Of a DNA stretch of 64,000 nt, positions 44,321 to 56,650 are shown piece by piece. Origin of the DNA: Sycobia sp. Sy_11 (Eukaryota > Arthropoda > Insecta > Hymenoptera > Epichrysomallidae); assembly GCA_018907035.1 (NCBI GenBank), contig JACCIC010000226.1, forward strand, positions 124,001-188,000. Direction: 5' to 3'. The position numbers and the translations under genes were made by a program. Position 1 is the first letter of the stretch. Each line of letters opens with the position of its first letter. The notes below the pieces were generated by a model that was given only the letters and a program-made list of their open reading frames with translations, searched no databases and was not told the DNA's origin.

Positions 44321-45790
44321 TTACTCTAGTATATATGAAAGTAACTTTTTTTATATATTTTAAATACTCTCTATTTACACTATACAATTATGGATTAAAA
44401 TTTTGTTTATTTTAAATTAACGTAATATGTGTTTATATACACGTTTCGTATAAAACCTATTAAATCTGATAGAAATTATATTATTTTTACATAAATTTAT
44501 TTATTGCTTATAATTATTCAGTCTTTCTTAGTTTATAATTAGTTTATTTTCTTAAAATACTGTGTTTTTACTCTATCTCTTCTTTCACTCAAATTTTGCT
44601 TTATTTTTATTTATTTCTATTATTCTGATTTTAGTTTAAATTCTACAATCGTTGCCTTTTCTGGTATGTATCTTCTTTCTTCATTTGATTTAACTTATTA
44701 TTATTTATTACTTGATCGTGTTTATTAAATATTGTTATTATTGTTTTTATTATATGGCTACTATTGTAGCGAGTAGGAGAGAATGTTGTAAAAGTTATTA
44801 AATTTTTATTAAGGTCCAAAAAAAATTTAATTATTTTATTAGCCTGTGGTAACAATGAGAAAAATGATTTACGAAGGATTTTCCAAAAAAAAAAGTGAAA
44901 GTTGAGGTAGGTTTATTCGAAATGTTTCTTGAGTTCTAATAAAAGCAGAGCAATTAAAAAAATTTTTTTTTGATTGTTTATGCAAAAAAAAAAATGTTTA
45001 TTATTGTTTATTAGTTGTAAAAAAAAATTATGTTCCAGTTGGTTTTCTTAGTTTGCTCTTTAGGAGTGTACAATGTATAGTTTGTTTGACTACTTTCTGA
45101 ATTGTTTATTATTTATTTATTTATTTATTGATTTATTATTATTATTTATATTGTTCATGCGTTGAGTAGTGATTCATTATTGGTGTACCAGCTAGTTATA
45201 TAGATGCTCTAACGATTTTCTTCCAGTTATGTTTTGACTTTTTATTATTTATTATTAATTATTATTTAAATTGTTTGTTATTTCATCACTGTTAATTATT
45301 TAATTATTACCTGTAGATTTGTTACCAAGCTTGTTACTCTTTGATATCCTTCGTTGAAGAAAAGAAAGAACTTGGACGTTTGATTTTGAACTTATATAAG
45401 AATTTTGTTTATTAAAAGAAAATTTATTTATAATGTTAAATGGTTGTTATGAGGCCTACGATAAGTTATATTTGAACGATTTCTATAATATTTTTTTCAA
45501 AAATATTTTTACACATTTTATGTATTTTTCGGCAAAAGTACAAGAACCATATTTTTTATCATATCACCATGAACATTCAATTTCCGCCAAAAGTCACTAT
45601 GATAATTAGTAATCAATATCCCAAAGAACATAAATGAACAGAATTTCAGCAAAATCGGGTGTGGACGCTTTTTAGAAATCTATCCAACATTTTTATATAA
45701 TGGGGGAATAATAATTATAAATTATTTTAAAATGGCTTGATGTAAAACGTTATTTTTGTAAGCTTGCTTCAAACGAGAAAATGATGCTTA
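44321..45790. other. AT-rich intergenic DNA
   Basis: No gene recognised. Contains T-rich runs and TTATTTATTTATT repeats (45108-45150). GAGGCCTACGATA at 45450-45462 recurs at 45792-45804 at the start of the tRNA-like unit. Confidence 0.55.
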
Positions 45791-45791
45791 T

Positions 45792-45990
45792 GAGGCCTAC
45801 GATAGCTCGATCGCTAGAGCGAAGAACTAGTACCATGGTGATCCGAGTTCAAATCCCGGTCTCGGCCGATTGACACAAGCACCGCTGTAATAATTTACAT
45901 GTGCTTTGTTCACAAACATATCGTAGACCTCCGTCGCTGATTAACACCTGTATTTGGAAGCATAAATAGAGCGACGTTAAATAACATGAA
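45792..45990 (+). ncRNA. tRNA-like / SINE-like unit
   Basis: A-box-like TAGCTCGATCG (45803) with D stem GCTC/GAGC, and B-box-like GAGTTCAAATCCC (45845) with a T arm CCGAG-TTCAAAT-CCCGG (one mismatch). The 3' strand CTCGGCC can pair only partly with the 5' GGCC, so it is not a clean functional tRNA. About 110 bp of unrelated sequence follows. Best read as a tRNA-derived SINE head plus body or a tRNA pseudogene. GAGGCCTACGATA at the start has an inverted near-copy, TATCGTAGACCTC (45918-45930). Confidence 0.5.
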
Positions 45991-47230
45991 AAAAGGTTGT
46001 TATTTTGATTTTAAGTTTTGCATATATCTCTTCCATGACCTCATAACTGTTAAAATTTATTCATCTCGTACAACCATGCATTGTTTTCTTTCATATCTAT
46101 ATATATGCAGACTTACCATGTGGACACCTATCAATTCCAATATTAATTATATGTTTATCTATTGCTTTAATTGGAAAGAAAAATTTTATGAATAGCTTAC
46201 CATCTATTTCTGTTTCTGTTGTTTCAGTTTTGTAAAAGAAATTCAATATCAAAATAGTGATTGTTAAAGATTTTGTTTATTCAACTATTTATTTATTTAT
46301 TTATTGCTCCTCTATTGTAAATCTGTTGCTATTATAATTATGTGGTGTTCTTAATAAATTTTCATTACTACCTTTGTTTTAACAATTTTTACATATACCT
46401 TCTTTTTCGGACAGCTATACAGATCCCTTTCTGTGTAAGTGCTAATTGTTTATTGCATGTTAACTTTCAGTTCTTTTTTGCCTTTCCTGGTACTGATTGT
46501 TAAAGTATTTTTCAGTACAGTTCTGTCTGGCTGTACACGATAATACCCAGAGACCTTCGTGTGGTATAAAATACTCTCAAGGTATTTTTGTAAAAATTGG
46601 TAATTATTTATAAATAATTTTCAATTTTATTTCCACCATTGCTGTAGTTGACACGAATCTAATAAGCTTTATTGTGCCAGAAAATTCTCATTTCTTCTCA
46701 CACTTTTGATGGTTTTAAATTTTTACCTATATGTACTACAGTTGACGTATAGGTTATACGTGTACTACATGCCTTGCATAGCAGACAGCCGTTAACCTTG
46801 TGTATGAGTTATAACTCCTGGCACTTTCACTAGCTTTTCTTGCATATAGTAGAGTCCTAAATTGAGAAAAGGCGTGCACTTTCTCTTTCGTCCTCTTTCT
46901 CTTTCTTTTTGTTCAAACAATATATACCTATATACTTAGTATGGCAGCTGTCAACTGCTACTCAGCTAAGTACAGCTGATGGGAGAAAAGTATAATGCGA
47001 GACTTTTCCTACTCCTTTTTAATGTGGAGGATGACTCGAAACAATACAAAATGGTGTTTGCCACTAACTTCTATAAGCTTGTGAGCTGGACGACAAGGGG
47101 AAAGGGGCCACGAGTACACCATTCAGGGCAATTTTAATATGTAAAAATAAATATGATATATATATATATGTTATGGCAAATAATTACAAATAAGACAAAA
47201 TTTATACTACAAACATAAATACAGACGAAA

Positions 47231-47275
<45 letters not shown>

Positions 47276-47507
47276 CATGTATATAATATGTATAAAAATG
47301 TTATATATATATTTGCAATAAAATATTTTATTAATTTTACTTAGATAGATACTGTATAATGCATAAATATATTAAACAACACGACATGAAACGGCAATAA
47401 CGGGGAACATAGTAAAGCTTATATTTATCAAATATGGTTGTGTCATTTAAATAAAAATTTTGAAAAAGTAATACTCTGAGTAATCTTTAAATCATACTTA
47501 ACATTTA
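45991..47507. other. AT-rich intergenic DNA with (TA)n
   Basis: No gene. (TA)n tracts at 47157-47170 and 47231-47272. Pyrimidine-rich CTTTCTCTTTCG near 46879-46915. Confidence 0.5.
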
Positions 47508-47930
47508 TGTCCCGTGTTCTGGCTTCGCCACAATAACAATATTTCCAATATATCTAACGATACAAATATACATAGCGCGGCGACTACGTGCTAATCGGGA
47601 GCGGATTCTGCGGGTACGGGGAATATCTGCGCAGAGAGTGGAAAGGGGAGAAAGACGCGACGTGCACAACCTTTGCTACGGGGACGTGCGGTGGCCATAC
47701 AATCATGGCGCGCGTGTTCGCGGGAACGCGCACTCTTTCATCTAAATAAATACGTAAACGCTACTTGCCGGGATGGCGCTCCGCCGTAGTTTCCTCTCGT
47801 GCTGAACTTCTTTTCCTGGCTCTGCACTCTCGTTCTCTCTCTCTCTCTCTCTCTTTCGCTTTCCTTCCGTCCTTCTTTCTCTATCTCTTTTGCTTTCGGA
47901 GCTCTTTGACCTCCTTCTTTATCTAGTTTT
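47508..47930 (-). repeat. Possible BEL/Pao LTR region
   Basis: A GC-richer, CpG-containing block lies directly downstream (on the minus strand) of the BEL/Pao integrase relic. On that strand it ends …CCAGAACACGGGACA, a plausible LTR terminus. It contains a (CT)n tract (47829-47855). There is no second copy in the window, so this is suggestion only. Confidence 0.3.
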
Positions 47931-48302
47931 ACTTCTCCGCTTTACTTTACTAAAACCATTTCCAAACCGCCCAAAATCGTTCGAAGCATTCCTACAAATT
48001 ATCCCGGGGCACGCCCTGTAACCTGTATATCGACGTTTCAGTCGTCTGTTCACTTTGTATAATATATGCGAGCTTTGAGTTACAGTTTCATATCGCTCTA
48101 GGCTAACGTGACCCGAAAAACATCCGATTAAAAAGTGGTTGGGCGTGAGGGCGTCTTCGTCCCGAGTGTCCACCGAAACTTGAGTGAGCGGGAGAGAGTT
48201 TATTGAATGTTCGATCTCGGTTAGTAATGTGTATAGAATCTCTTCTGTGGGTGCATCATTGCGGGGCACAACATTTAACGCGATTTTATTAGGCGCTCCC
48301 AC
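47919..48302 (-). pseudogene. BEL/Pao integrase C-terminal region
   Basis: 127 codons with 'ILYTLLTEIEHSINSLPLTQ' and 'ALTPNHFLIGCFSGH', matching the conserved region after the BEL/Pao integrase core (N-S-R/L-P-L-T … L-T-P-x-H-F-L-I-G). It overlaps the preceding integrase frame by a frameshift near 48290. Confidence 0.85.
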
Positions 48303-48832
48303 GCACTACCCATATGGGTCGCCTCGAGTGGTTTGAACAACCATTTCATTCGGCGGCTTGTAGCAAACTCTATTTGTTTTTTACGATCGATGCTGTTTAT
48401 TACTTGGCAAAGTTGTTTGCTTGCGTTTTTGAAATTTGTGCCGTTGTCGCTATAGAGAACGAATGGTGAACCCCTACGCGCCGCCAGTCGCTGCAGCGCC
48501 ATAATGGCTGAACTCACGTTTAAGGTCGGTGCAAGTTCTAGGTGGGTTGCTTGCGTTGTAAGGCTGGTGAAGAGGATCCCCACCGCTTTTCTCTGCATCG
48601 TACCAAAGTAATCAACCCCGCAGTGGTTGGAAGGTCGTTGTCGAAAGGCCTCGAGAGTAAAGCGGCAATCGGTGGTAAATGTAGTATTTAATAAAATGTA
48701 GTATTTTTGTTTCATTTTATTTATAATGGTCTCACGATTCGCGTGAGGAAATTCGCGGTGATATTTTTCTATAAGAAATTTTATCGCAAAGTGCTTGGCA
48801 TCTAAAATTACAGGACGATTCTCAAACAACAA
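48275..48832 (-). pseudogene. BEL/Pao integrase core
   Basis: 185 codons. Zinc-binding His region 'IEKYHREFPHANRETIINKM', then 'NHCGVDYFGTM' (first catalytic Asp), 'FVLYSDNGTNFKNASK' (second Asp) and 'THMGSAWERLIKS' (Glu). The D,D,E triad is present, with BEL/Pao spacing and surrounding residues. The zinc-region Cys pair is not visible (the YYILLNTTFTTDCRF segment seems altered). Runs into the C-terminal frame after a shift. Relic. Confidence 0.9.
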
Positions 48833-48833
48833 G

Positions 48834-49660
48834 CTAGATCATTTTGTTATATTTCCGTTGGCTCAGAGTATTTTGTTTTTGTCGAGAAAGATATTTCAAC
48901 CGCTTAATGTACTGCCTTGGTGCATCAGCTCTTCTTTCTTTAGCGTATCGAGTGATTATATTTGGAAAAGAACCGAAGCTCTCGAATTGGATTTTGCGTA
49001 ACCAAAATCCATCTACTTCGATCACCGTGCTAGCGTCGGTGCTGTCACTGCCATTCTGTAAACTCCCGTATGTGTTAAATGCTTTCTGAATGCGCCTAGC
49101 TAATATTAGAATGCCGCTCTAACCCAACAATTTAGCGAAGAGGGGTATATTAGACACAACCGCGGGACACGTCACACATACATACGCTCGTTTTGTTTCT
49201 TATTTTTTAATCGCTCTCCTTTCGGCCTCGGCTAGTGGTTTTTCTTTAGGTCATTCCGATTCCGCGTGATATAAAAATTCGGGGCCCTCAATCCAACGCC
49301 TCTTGATCAAAAATATATTATGGATCGATCTGGTCGCATCGTCTGCCGGATTCAGGGTAGTCGATACCCACCGTCATTCGGCAGGCTTGGTTAACTCATG
49401 GATCATTCCCAGTCTTGCCACGAAAACTTGACGTATACGCCGCTCTGAACATAACCACTGAAGATCGATGGTTGAGTCGATCAGAAGCGGCGGCGCTGTA
49501 TTGGTATTTCGAGTTCTTTTTCGATCGTTCGCGTGAGTCTAACCCCCAGTAAGGCTTGTAGCTCAAGTCGGAAAACTGTCATGGGTTTTACCGGTGCGAC
49601 TCTCGAATTTGATATGACGAACGCCAACCGCGGCGTAGATCCCTCGTGGTAAAATCAGAG
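48834..49660 (-). pseudogene. BEL/Pao RNase H and linker, broken
   Basis: Translating in mixed frames gives 'STPRLAFVISNSRVAPVKPM' followed by 'TVFRLELQALLGVRLT', a BEL/Pao RNase H signature (S-K-x-R-V-A-P … L-E-L-x-A), then degraded linker and 'VIEVDGFWLRKIQFESFG'. Many stops. The + strand frames over the same bases are shadows. Confidence 0.75.
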
Positions 49661-49924
49661 ATACGCGATGCACGTATACGCGACTAAACTAGCGTCGCAA
49701 AAAACGTGCAGCTCGGCTCTTTCATAATCTTTTCCTATCTGGGCGTAACAGCGTGGAATGCAAAAATCGCAGATCTTTGAGAGATCTTTTAGCGAGGATC
49801 TCCATTCGGTATTCTCTTCTTCTTTCAGCGCAGAGTCACAGTCGATCCCGCTGTGCCAAATGTTCTGCATAAGTATTCTGGCTTTGATCGTGTGTGGTGA
49901 CAGAAAACCGAGCGGATCAGACAA
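49655..49924 (-). pseudogene. BEL/Pao RT-RNase H connection
   Basis: 89 codons: 'SDPLGFLSPHTIKARILMQN' then 'IWHSGIDCDS' and 'ELHVFCDASLVAYTCIAYL'. The D-P-L-G-x-L-x-P … K-I-x-x-Q-x-x-W motif and the V-F-C-D-A-S start of RNase H are characteristic of Pao/BEL. The reverse transcriptase palm upstream (higher coordinates) is mostly missing. Confidence 0.9.
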
Positions 49925-50049
49925 ATATATTTATGCATAAAAATTAGCGCTTTGTGGGTTTTTCAAAGCCGGTCAAGAATTTTTCGGGAATTTTGTCTAT
50001 CCCTATATTAAAACTAAGTTCATCCCGGTCGACGCCCAGCCATGCATAT

Positions 50050-51450
50050 GGAAATTCGCTGCCATGTTTATTTCTATAACGTCGGGGACGAGTCTTCTTG
50101 CTTTTTTTAACGTTTTTTTACGTTCAAAAATTATCTATGTATGTATCGTTTATAACCTCTTTCGAGTCTTCCACTATTTATGTGGCGAATTTCGATGCGC
50201 TGTTATTCTTAATGAACATCGCGGCACAAGGCGAGCATTTCCCACCGAAGATAAGACTATGCATTTCATGAATTTCGATTTCTCCTACGCCATAGGAATC
50301 GTTTAGCACCTCAGTCGTCTTCGCGAACCTTGACTCTCGGAAAAATGTTTTTTATGTCTGATTTTACAGCAATCGCATACTGTCAGAAGCGCAGGAGCAC
50401 TTTCTTATTTTCTTATATCTATATACGCAATAATAACCGACATGTAAATCTAGGTAGAATGAGTGCTTCGATATTAATATTAAATAGCTGGTGCATAATA
50501 GATTGCATTGTAAAATTAGTCCTTCCGTGCGAGAATCCAGTGGCGGCATCTCCGACGACCGTCAGAGGGAGTTTTACAAGCTTTCTTGAGAATCCTTACA
50601 AACTGGCGGTCGTTTCTGTGACAAAATATCCTTCCGATCGCTGGTCTAACAGCGTATAAATCCGCACTTTCGTCCATTACGACCCAATTATTGTGACCTG
50701 CGCGTTAGGAAGAACAACCGATTGCTCAGGTACGCCAACTTTAGAAGTGTGTGTATTTATACCTGCGGTGGGAGAGCTCTTACAGTCTGGACCTCTATCA
50801 TCTGTTACAATACTTTCTTGCATTGGTGTCTTATTGAATGAGAGAGTGATGTTTCTCTCTGCACGTAACACATCGGCTGGCTGAAGGACATTCTTTAAAT
50901 TTATGGCGACCGAGACGGTTATATTAAAGGCGTAATCGATGGATGTCCTCGCACCATGCACACGGTGTTTTCGCAATAAACTCCGCACATTTGCTCAAGG
51001 TATGTACTGTTATATACAATGTACATTTCGGCGCCTTATTCTTGTACGGTGGTCATGAACTGGCATAGAAAATCTTCTATGATGGAGCAGCAATTGGTTG
51101 ATTGCCTGATGAATAGGATTTCTCTTTCCCTTTTTATCGGCTATTATACTTAGGGCATACGCTCGTTTTTCTAAGGAGTTAGACAATTCAGTGAACGTCC
51201 GAAAATTCATTTAATGCACAGCGTTATCGGTAAGCATACTGGAATTCGGTGTTCATTCTTTAGAATTAGTTCCAATTCTCAAAACTTGCGAGATTCTATA
51301 TCTGATCATGCATTTCTTATGTGCACTAGCCAGATATCTCAGTTTTCTACCATCATTTCTACGTTGACCAATGCTGGGACGATACGTTGAGTCTCGTCTG
51401 TAAAGGTCCGCATTTATGTAGCTGATCAACGTTTTAAGTATGGTCAATTA
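50050..51450 (-). pseudogene. BEL/Pao gag-protease-RT debris
   Basis: Minus-strand frames at 50677-50988, 51010-51210 and 51253-51447 lie where gag and protease would be. 'AQVTIIGSNNW' with the following 'YAVRPAIGRIF' resembles the protease entry 'LLPTA…V…C/RALLDSGS' only loosely. Gag-like 'FTELSNSLEKRAYALSII' is seen at ~51190. Assignment rests mainly on position next to firm BEL/Pao domains. Confidence 0.5.
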
Positions 51451-51729
51451 AACAATGCATTTATTCATAGGTTGCTATTTAAAGATTGAGCCGTTTCCCT
51501 TTTCGCCTAGGGATAGCTTACGCGGTAGCTTACAGGATCACTTTAAACGTTTTCGAAAAAATCGGTAAAAAATCACGGTACTCAGTTATATTTATATGAA
51601 AAAATAACAAAAATTTATTCTATATAAGTATTATATATAAAAACTTATATAAGAAATTGCACTTCTGGTGTCTGGCCCTCTGATCTGCAATAAAACAAGA
51701 CAGATTCCTTATGTTAAATCTATACTGTA

Positions 51730-52025
51730 CGAGGGTGGATTGATAAGTTTCCGGCCTGACCAAGAGATGGCGCCACTAGGCCTATCTTGAGGTGGCGTTC
51801 TATAGTATCATCCTTAGATAGCTTGTAGCTATAGTTTCAGTCCGATCATCATGTTAGTTTTGGTTTGAGAAACGCTCTGTGTTTTTCGTGAAAAGCTGGA
51901 AAATCGTGCTGTCATCAAATACTTTTGTTTGAAGGGGTGAACGCTGAAGGAAATTACAGAAGTGATGGAAATTGTTAAAGACGTTGTTTTTCTTGGTCAG
52001 ACCGGAAACTTATCAATCCACCCTC

Positions 52026-52026
<1 letters not shown>
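51730..52026 (+). mobile_element. 297-bp mariner deletion derivative (MITE-like)
   Basis: Perfect terminal layout: CGAGGGTGGATTGATAAGTT at the left and its inverse at the right, ~36-bp inverted repeats with one mismatch, flanked by TA (51728-51729, 52027-52028). Inside, the right part still encodes the N-terminus of a transposase in + orientation (ENRAVIKYFCLKG, stop, TLKEITEVME…IVKDVVF) and then runs straight into the right TIR, so almost the whole gene is deleted. Confidence 0.93.

Positions 52027-52063
<37 letters not shown>
52027..52063. repeat. (TA)n microsatellite beside MITE
   Basis: AT dinucleotide run immediately right of the MITE. Confidence 0.9.
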
Positions 52064-52067
<4 letters not shown>

Positions 52068-52081
52068 GGATATATGTATAT

Positions 52082-55000
52082 TGTAACGACCCGTGACGTC
52101 GCGAGTAGCGGTGCGCAGGTCGAGGGCTATCGATGCGATGGCGCGCGCGGATTCAGGGAAGAGGGAGAGAGAGGGAGAGAGAGAGAGAGAGAGAGAGAGA
52201 ATAGCGGACTGCCACTATTCGAAAGAAAAAGTTCTGTGTAAATATTCATTTCTCGATGAGTGCAGATTCCTCTCATCGCCGTCTTGTTCGAAATATCCGC
52301 TAGTCTCCTTTGGCGGGATATCTGAGAAAAGGGAACTGGGGAAAGGACTTTACGGTAAAAGAAGTAGTTATGTAATATTGCAACGATATCGAGATAAATT
52401 AAAAACCAGCGCAAATTAATAGGACGACTAAAATTTTTTATTTCAATATTCTCATAACGGCGGCCATGCGCCTTTTCATTGACACATACGTTTCTTCGCG
52501 GTCGCTTTATTCCGCCCTCGCCTTCTCTCGCACTGCCAAAATGGCCGCCTCACGCTACTTCCGTCACCATTCTCCTTGGCACCAATCTCTCGCAGCACTA
52601 CTCTTCTGGCGCGCCCCAAACTCTTGCACGGTTGCGACGTGACGTAGCTGGCCCGCACTGGCCGCTGACCTGGTCCCGGTGGACTTGTTTCTACATTATT
52701 CTCTCGGAGGCGGGGCGCCTGCACGTGCACAGAAGTCGGTGCTCGCCCCTCGTTTCTCTGATCGCAGAATAAAATAATTATAAATGGGCCGCGGCCCACT
52801 CACCGCTGTCGACGTTGCTGCTCCTAGTGGTTTTTTGCACATGGGCATCTCCTCGAGCACGATCTGCTGACTCCTCTTCTCCCTCTCACTCTCTCTCCCC
52901 CTCTCTCTCTTCTTCTCCCTCATAATCTCTTTTCCTTTCTCTTCCTAGCCCACTCATCGCTGCCCCTCTACCTCTTTATCTATCTCTCTCGCACACCGAC
53001 CACTCATCTACACTCCTCCCTCCGCCCGCTCCACTTCTCTCTTTCTGCGTCACTATGGCTGTACTCTACACTTCCCCCTTTTACACTCAGGCTCCCAGCT
53101 CCTTTCAGCTCACACCTACGCAAAATGTTCTCTCAAAAATTGTATGAAAAACGGTTTTTTCTTTGTTCGCAAAGTGATTGCGATGGAGGCTTAGCTTAAT
53201 CTGTTTCTCTTCACCGTCTTTTTTGATCTTCATCGTCAACGACCAATCAGCGTCTTCCATCGATCTTTCCTCCAATGCGCACCACCGTGTTTGTCTCATG
53301 CTGTTACGTGTCGGCCTTCGTGTCGGCGCTGTCGTTGTTTGCTGCGCACCATGTTCGAATTTGCTTGGTCAGTATATCTATATATATACTGTCTACAGTG
53401 CGCTTGCTCCTCGCCTAGCATGTCGTCGCCAAGCCTGATCCGTCAAGGGCCCGCCATGTTGAAGCAGCTTCGTTATATGTGGCATGACGTCATGGCCTAG
53501 CTGTTTAATTCTGCAGTCTTCTCATTATTTTTCGTTTCCTGATTCCGCATCGTTCCCGGATGAGCTGGTGTGGTGATGAGCTGTCGTGTATAGAGAAGTT
53601 CCTGGGATAATTCTTTGCTGTTCATTCGGCAGTGCTCGTGTACCTTAACCTTATCGTTGCCACGTGCTCCCCAGGCCTCCTCCTCCTGATGTGCGGATGT
53701 TTGGTGATCATGTTCGCATGACTGCAAGTGTGAGCAGATATCGTTCCCTTCTTTATGTTTCGTCTTTTCACCCGCAAGCATTTTCACGCGCGATTTCTTA
53801 GATTTGTACTGAGGGCTGTCCAGCTTATCTTCTCTCTCTCTCTCTCTCTTGCGCCTGCATTTGTTTTCTACCTTTCCCTCTTTTTCTTTTGCCATGTCTC
53901 GTACATCCTTCATTTGTCTTGTGGCATATGCCTATAGTGGTTGTGCTCCCTCTCTTCAACCTCCTTCTGACTTCCTATAGTTGCTCATAAATATTTTCTT
54001 CTTAGCAATGAAACCAGGTGCGAGTGATCCCTGTCCAGGTGTACAAATTCTTCATCGTCTAAGCCTCGACAATTTATCCATCACATAATTTGTTTACTAG
54101 AAGTGTCTCAGGCCTATGCTACATACAGTATGTATTTTTCTCTTCTTGTTGACTTTTCTAACTCTCTTGGTTTTGCGCTCAATGGCACGCAATGATAATG
54201 AAGGGGGGTCGTAGGTTTACTTCAGCAATTCTTATTGCAATTGTGAATACGGAATTGTCGCGTGTTGTCCCCTGCGTGTCGCGAAACCCGCGAGGAGTGG
54301 GTAGTCTACGTGCTACCGCTTATAGATACATGTAAATAGCTAATAAATAAATGCCAGAATTATTTAATAAATTTCAGGAAAATAATGTGTGGGTAAAATA
54401 TGAATGTCGATGCTTCCCTTGTAGCTATTGCTACTGGTACGATTCTTGTCCAGCTGGCTGCAACAACAAGACCATCTAAGAGAAATAAAAGTTGCGTAAA
54501 GCAAGTTGAAAATCTCTTTTCAGTAACAAGACATCATATACAGGCAAAAGAGAACCTGCTGAGTACAAGCAAGTATAACCTATATGCTACATGCTTATGT
54601 CAAACAACAAAAAAATTGAAAGTACCTAAAGGATAGAAAAGAATAGGAACTTTCCAGCTCTGACAAGTTTTTTGTCCGTAATTAGCATTACTATTGTAGA
54701 AATGAAATTGAAAATTATTGAGAAATAATTAACAAATTCTTAATAAATAAACTAGATCATAATTGAACTAGTCGATGGTTCCTCGTTTCTCTCCTTTTCT
54801 AGCTAAGCTAAACAAACAGCAGTCTATTTTACAAGCCAAATGTGACACACCCATTAGCAACATCCGTTATAACAAGGAAAATTAATAATAAAATAATAAT
54901 AACAATTAATAATTTAGTGAAAATCTAGATATCTTAAGAAATACAAAGGTTAATAAAGATACGTACTCTAAGAGTGGATAACACATACTAATAATAGCAA

Positions 55001-55620
55001 ATAAGGACTGATAGTTTTAAAACCAATAGGTTCTTAAGATAATAAGAAAAACAGAATCAAGTTACGTTATAAAATAACGAAATTAACGATAAATAAAATC
55101 AGTAATCAGAAAACAATAGCAGCAACAAAGCTAATGATATAAATAAATCATAAAATAAATGTTATGTATAAACTATAGTATAATTAAAATAAATTATGCA
55201 AACAGTATAGATAAATAATACAAATAATACAAATAACAGCAATAATATAACTGAATGATACAAATAATTTACGTACCATAAATAATCAATATAAACAATA
55301 TCAATAAATAATAGAAATAATATAACAGTATAAATAAAGCATATAAATAATACACACACAATAGTTCCAGTTAGTGATAATATCGCCCTAACTAGTGAAC
55401 TGTTGAAAAAAACAGACAAGAATCCGGGTAGACGAGCCATATGATGAACACGAGATACGCTTAAAATATGACAAATTCTGACCAACGACCGTATTCAAGA
55501 AAAAGCTAAGGAAGAAACTTCGTCGATCCTTGGGATATATATCTATCTAATCTACTCATTAGATATAACTTATCCCATCTATATCAAAGTATTCCTAACT
55601 TACGTGCGACACGGAGCATC
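52082..55620. other. Mixed DNA, possible LTR; no gene recognised
   Basis: 52082 begins TGTAACGACCCGTGACGTCG, an LTR-like start. 52100-53500 is CpG-rich with (GA)n and (CT)n tracts (52160-52200, 52880-52915, 53836-53850). No second copy or primer site could be defined. Open frames (52476-52799 minus, 53497-53913 minus, 54400-54636 plus) have no recognisable domain. 54660-55560 is AT-rich. It may be the 5' LTR and leader of the gypsy relic that follows. Confidence 0.35.
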
Positions 55621-55839
55621 CTCCAGCAACCGACGCAGTATCAGAAAGAGATGAGGGCTAACGGGGCCAAGAGGGGCAACCTCATATCGCCTCTATGATA
55701 CCACAGTGGCAGGCTCTGCCAAAAGCAGCCACCTGCTTGGGATACGCTTTCGGACCATGGAAGGTACCATCGTGCCACAGCACCGACCTTGTAGGGAATA
55801 ATTAAATCCCCCCATTTGCGGCGAACTGCATGGGCGTAA

Positions 55840-56650
55840 CTGCATGAGCGTGCGTGTATATAGGTGGACTCCCACCCAACCATATTACATCAGTACCCGA
55901 GTACCCGACGATGCTCACGAGTATGCCGAATTCAACATCAGAAACCGTACCAGTACCGGCAGAGCCACGATCGCATATCTCGATATCAATCGTTTGAAAA
56001 TACATACCTTAAGGAAACACGCATCGAACAACGGTCACGGCAATAGAGAGTGCAGTTCACCGGAACCCCTAGAGAGGACGTGGAAGAATTCGTCGAGAGG
56101 CTGGAAGAAACGATGAACAACCTAGAATCCTTGCGGTAGACATCGTAAAGTTAATCCCAGAGATTCTGAGTAGGTCCGCTCGCATTTGAGCAAGACCCCA
56201 TTACAAAAACTAGCGCACTCTTGATGACTTTAACGCAGCGCTGCACCGCCAATTCCGACCTATCGACTACTTGTTATGGCTAGAGGAGGAACTGCATGAT
56301 AGAACGCAGGGTTGAAAAGGATCTCTTGGCTTCTACATCCGCGGAATGGGCATCATAATTGATTCTTATCAATCAGATAGCGTCTACTTTTACTCTAGAC
56401 AATCAGGTAGACAGAATCTATCGTAACGTGCATCCGAGGTTTATAGACAAAATAGATAGAAGTGACTTCGAATCGATAGACGAGCTGCAGTTAATAGGAT
56501 AACAGACTGAACTGACGAAAGAACTCACAAGACACTACAAAGAGCCATCATCTGCAGAGAATTCTTTGTTAAACACGACAGCTTGCTCCCCTTCGGAGAG
56601 AACAAGCAAGCACTCCAGATTATCGGCCATTGAAAGTGACAATAGTCAAA
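55840..56650 (+). pseudogene. Gypsy gag relic, many stops
   Basis: In shifting frames: 'EYAEFNIRNRTSTGRATIAY', 'FRGTPREDVEEFVERLEETM' (56058-56118), then 'DNQVDRIYRNVHPRFIDKID' and 'FESIDELQLIG' (56398-56500). The last pattern (Y-R-N-x-x-P) is typical of gypsy-type capsid. More than ten stops. Structural gene remains of the element that also gives the zinc-knuckle and protease sequence downstream. Confidence 0.65.

Noticed and set aside
45796..45868. Functional tRNA gene
   Set aside because: D and T arms are recognisable, but the acceptor stem pairs only partly and no clean five-pair anticodon stem could be drawn.
52082..54340. Definite LTR starting TGTAACGACC
   Set aside because: The start looks LTR-like but no matching second LTR, 3' terminus or primer site could be placed; kept only as a possibility.
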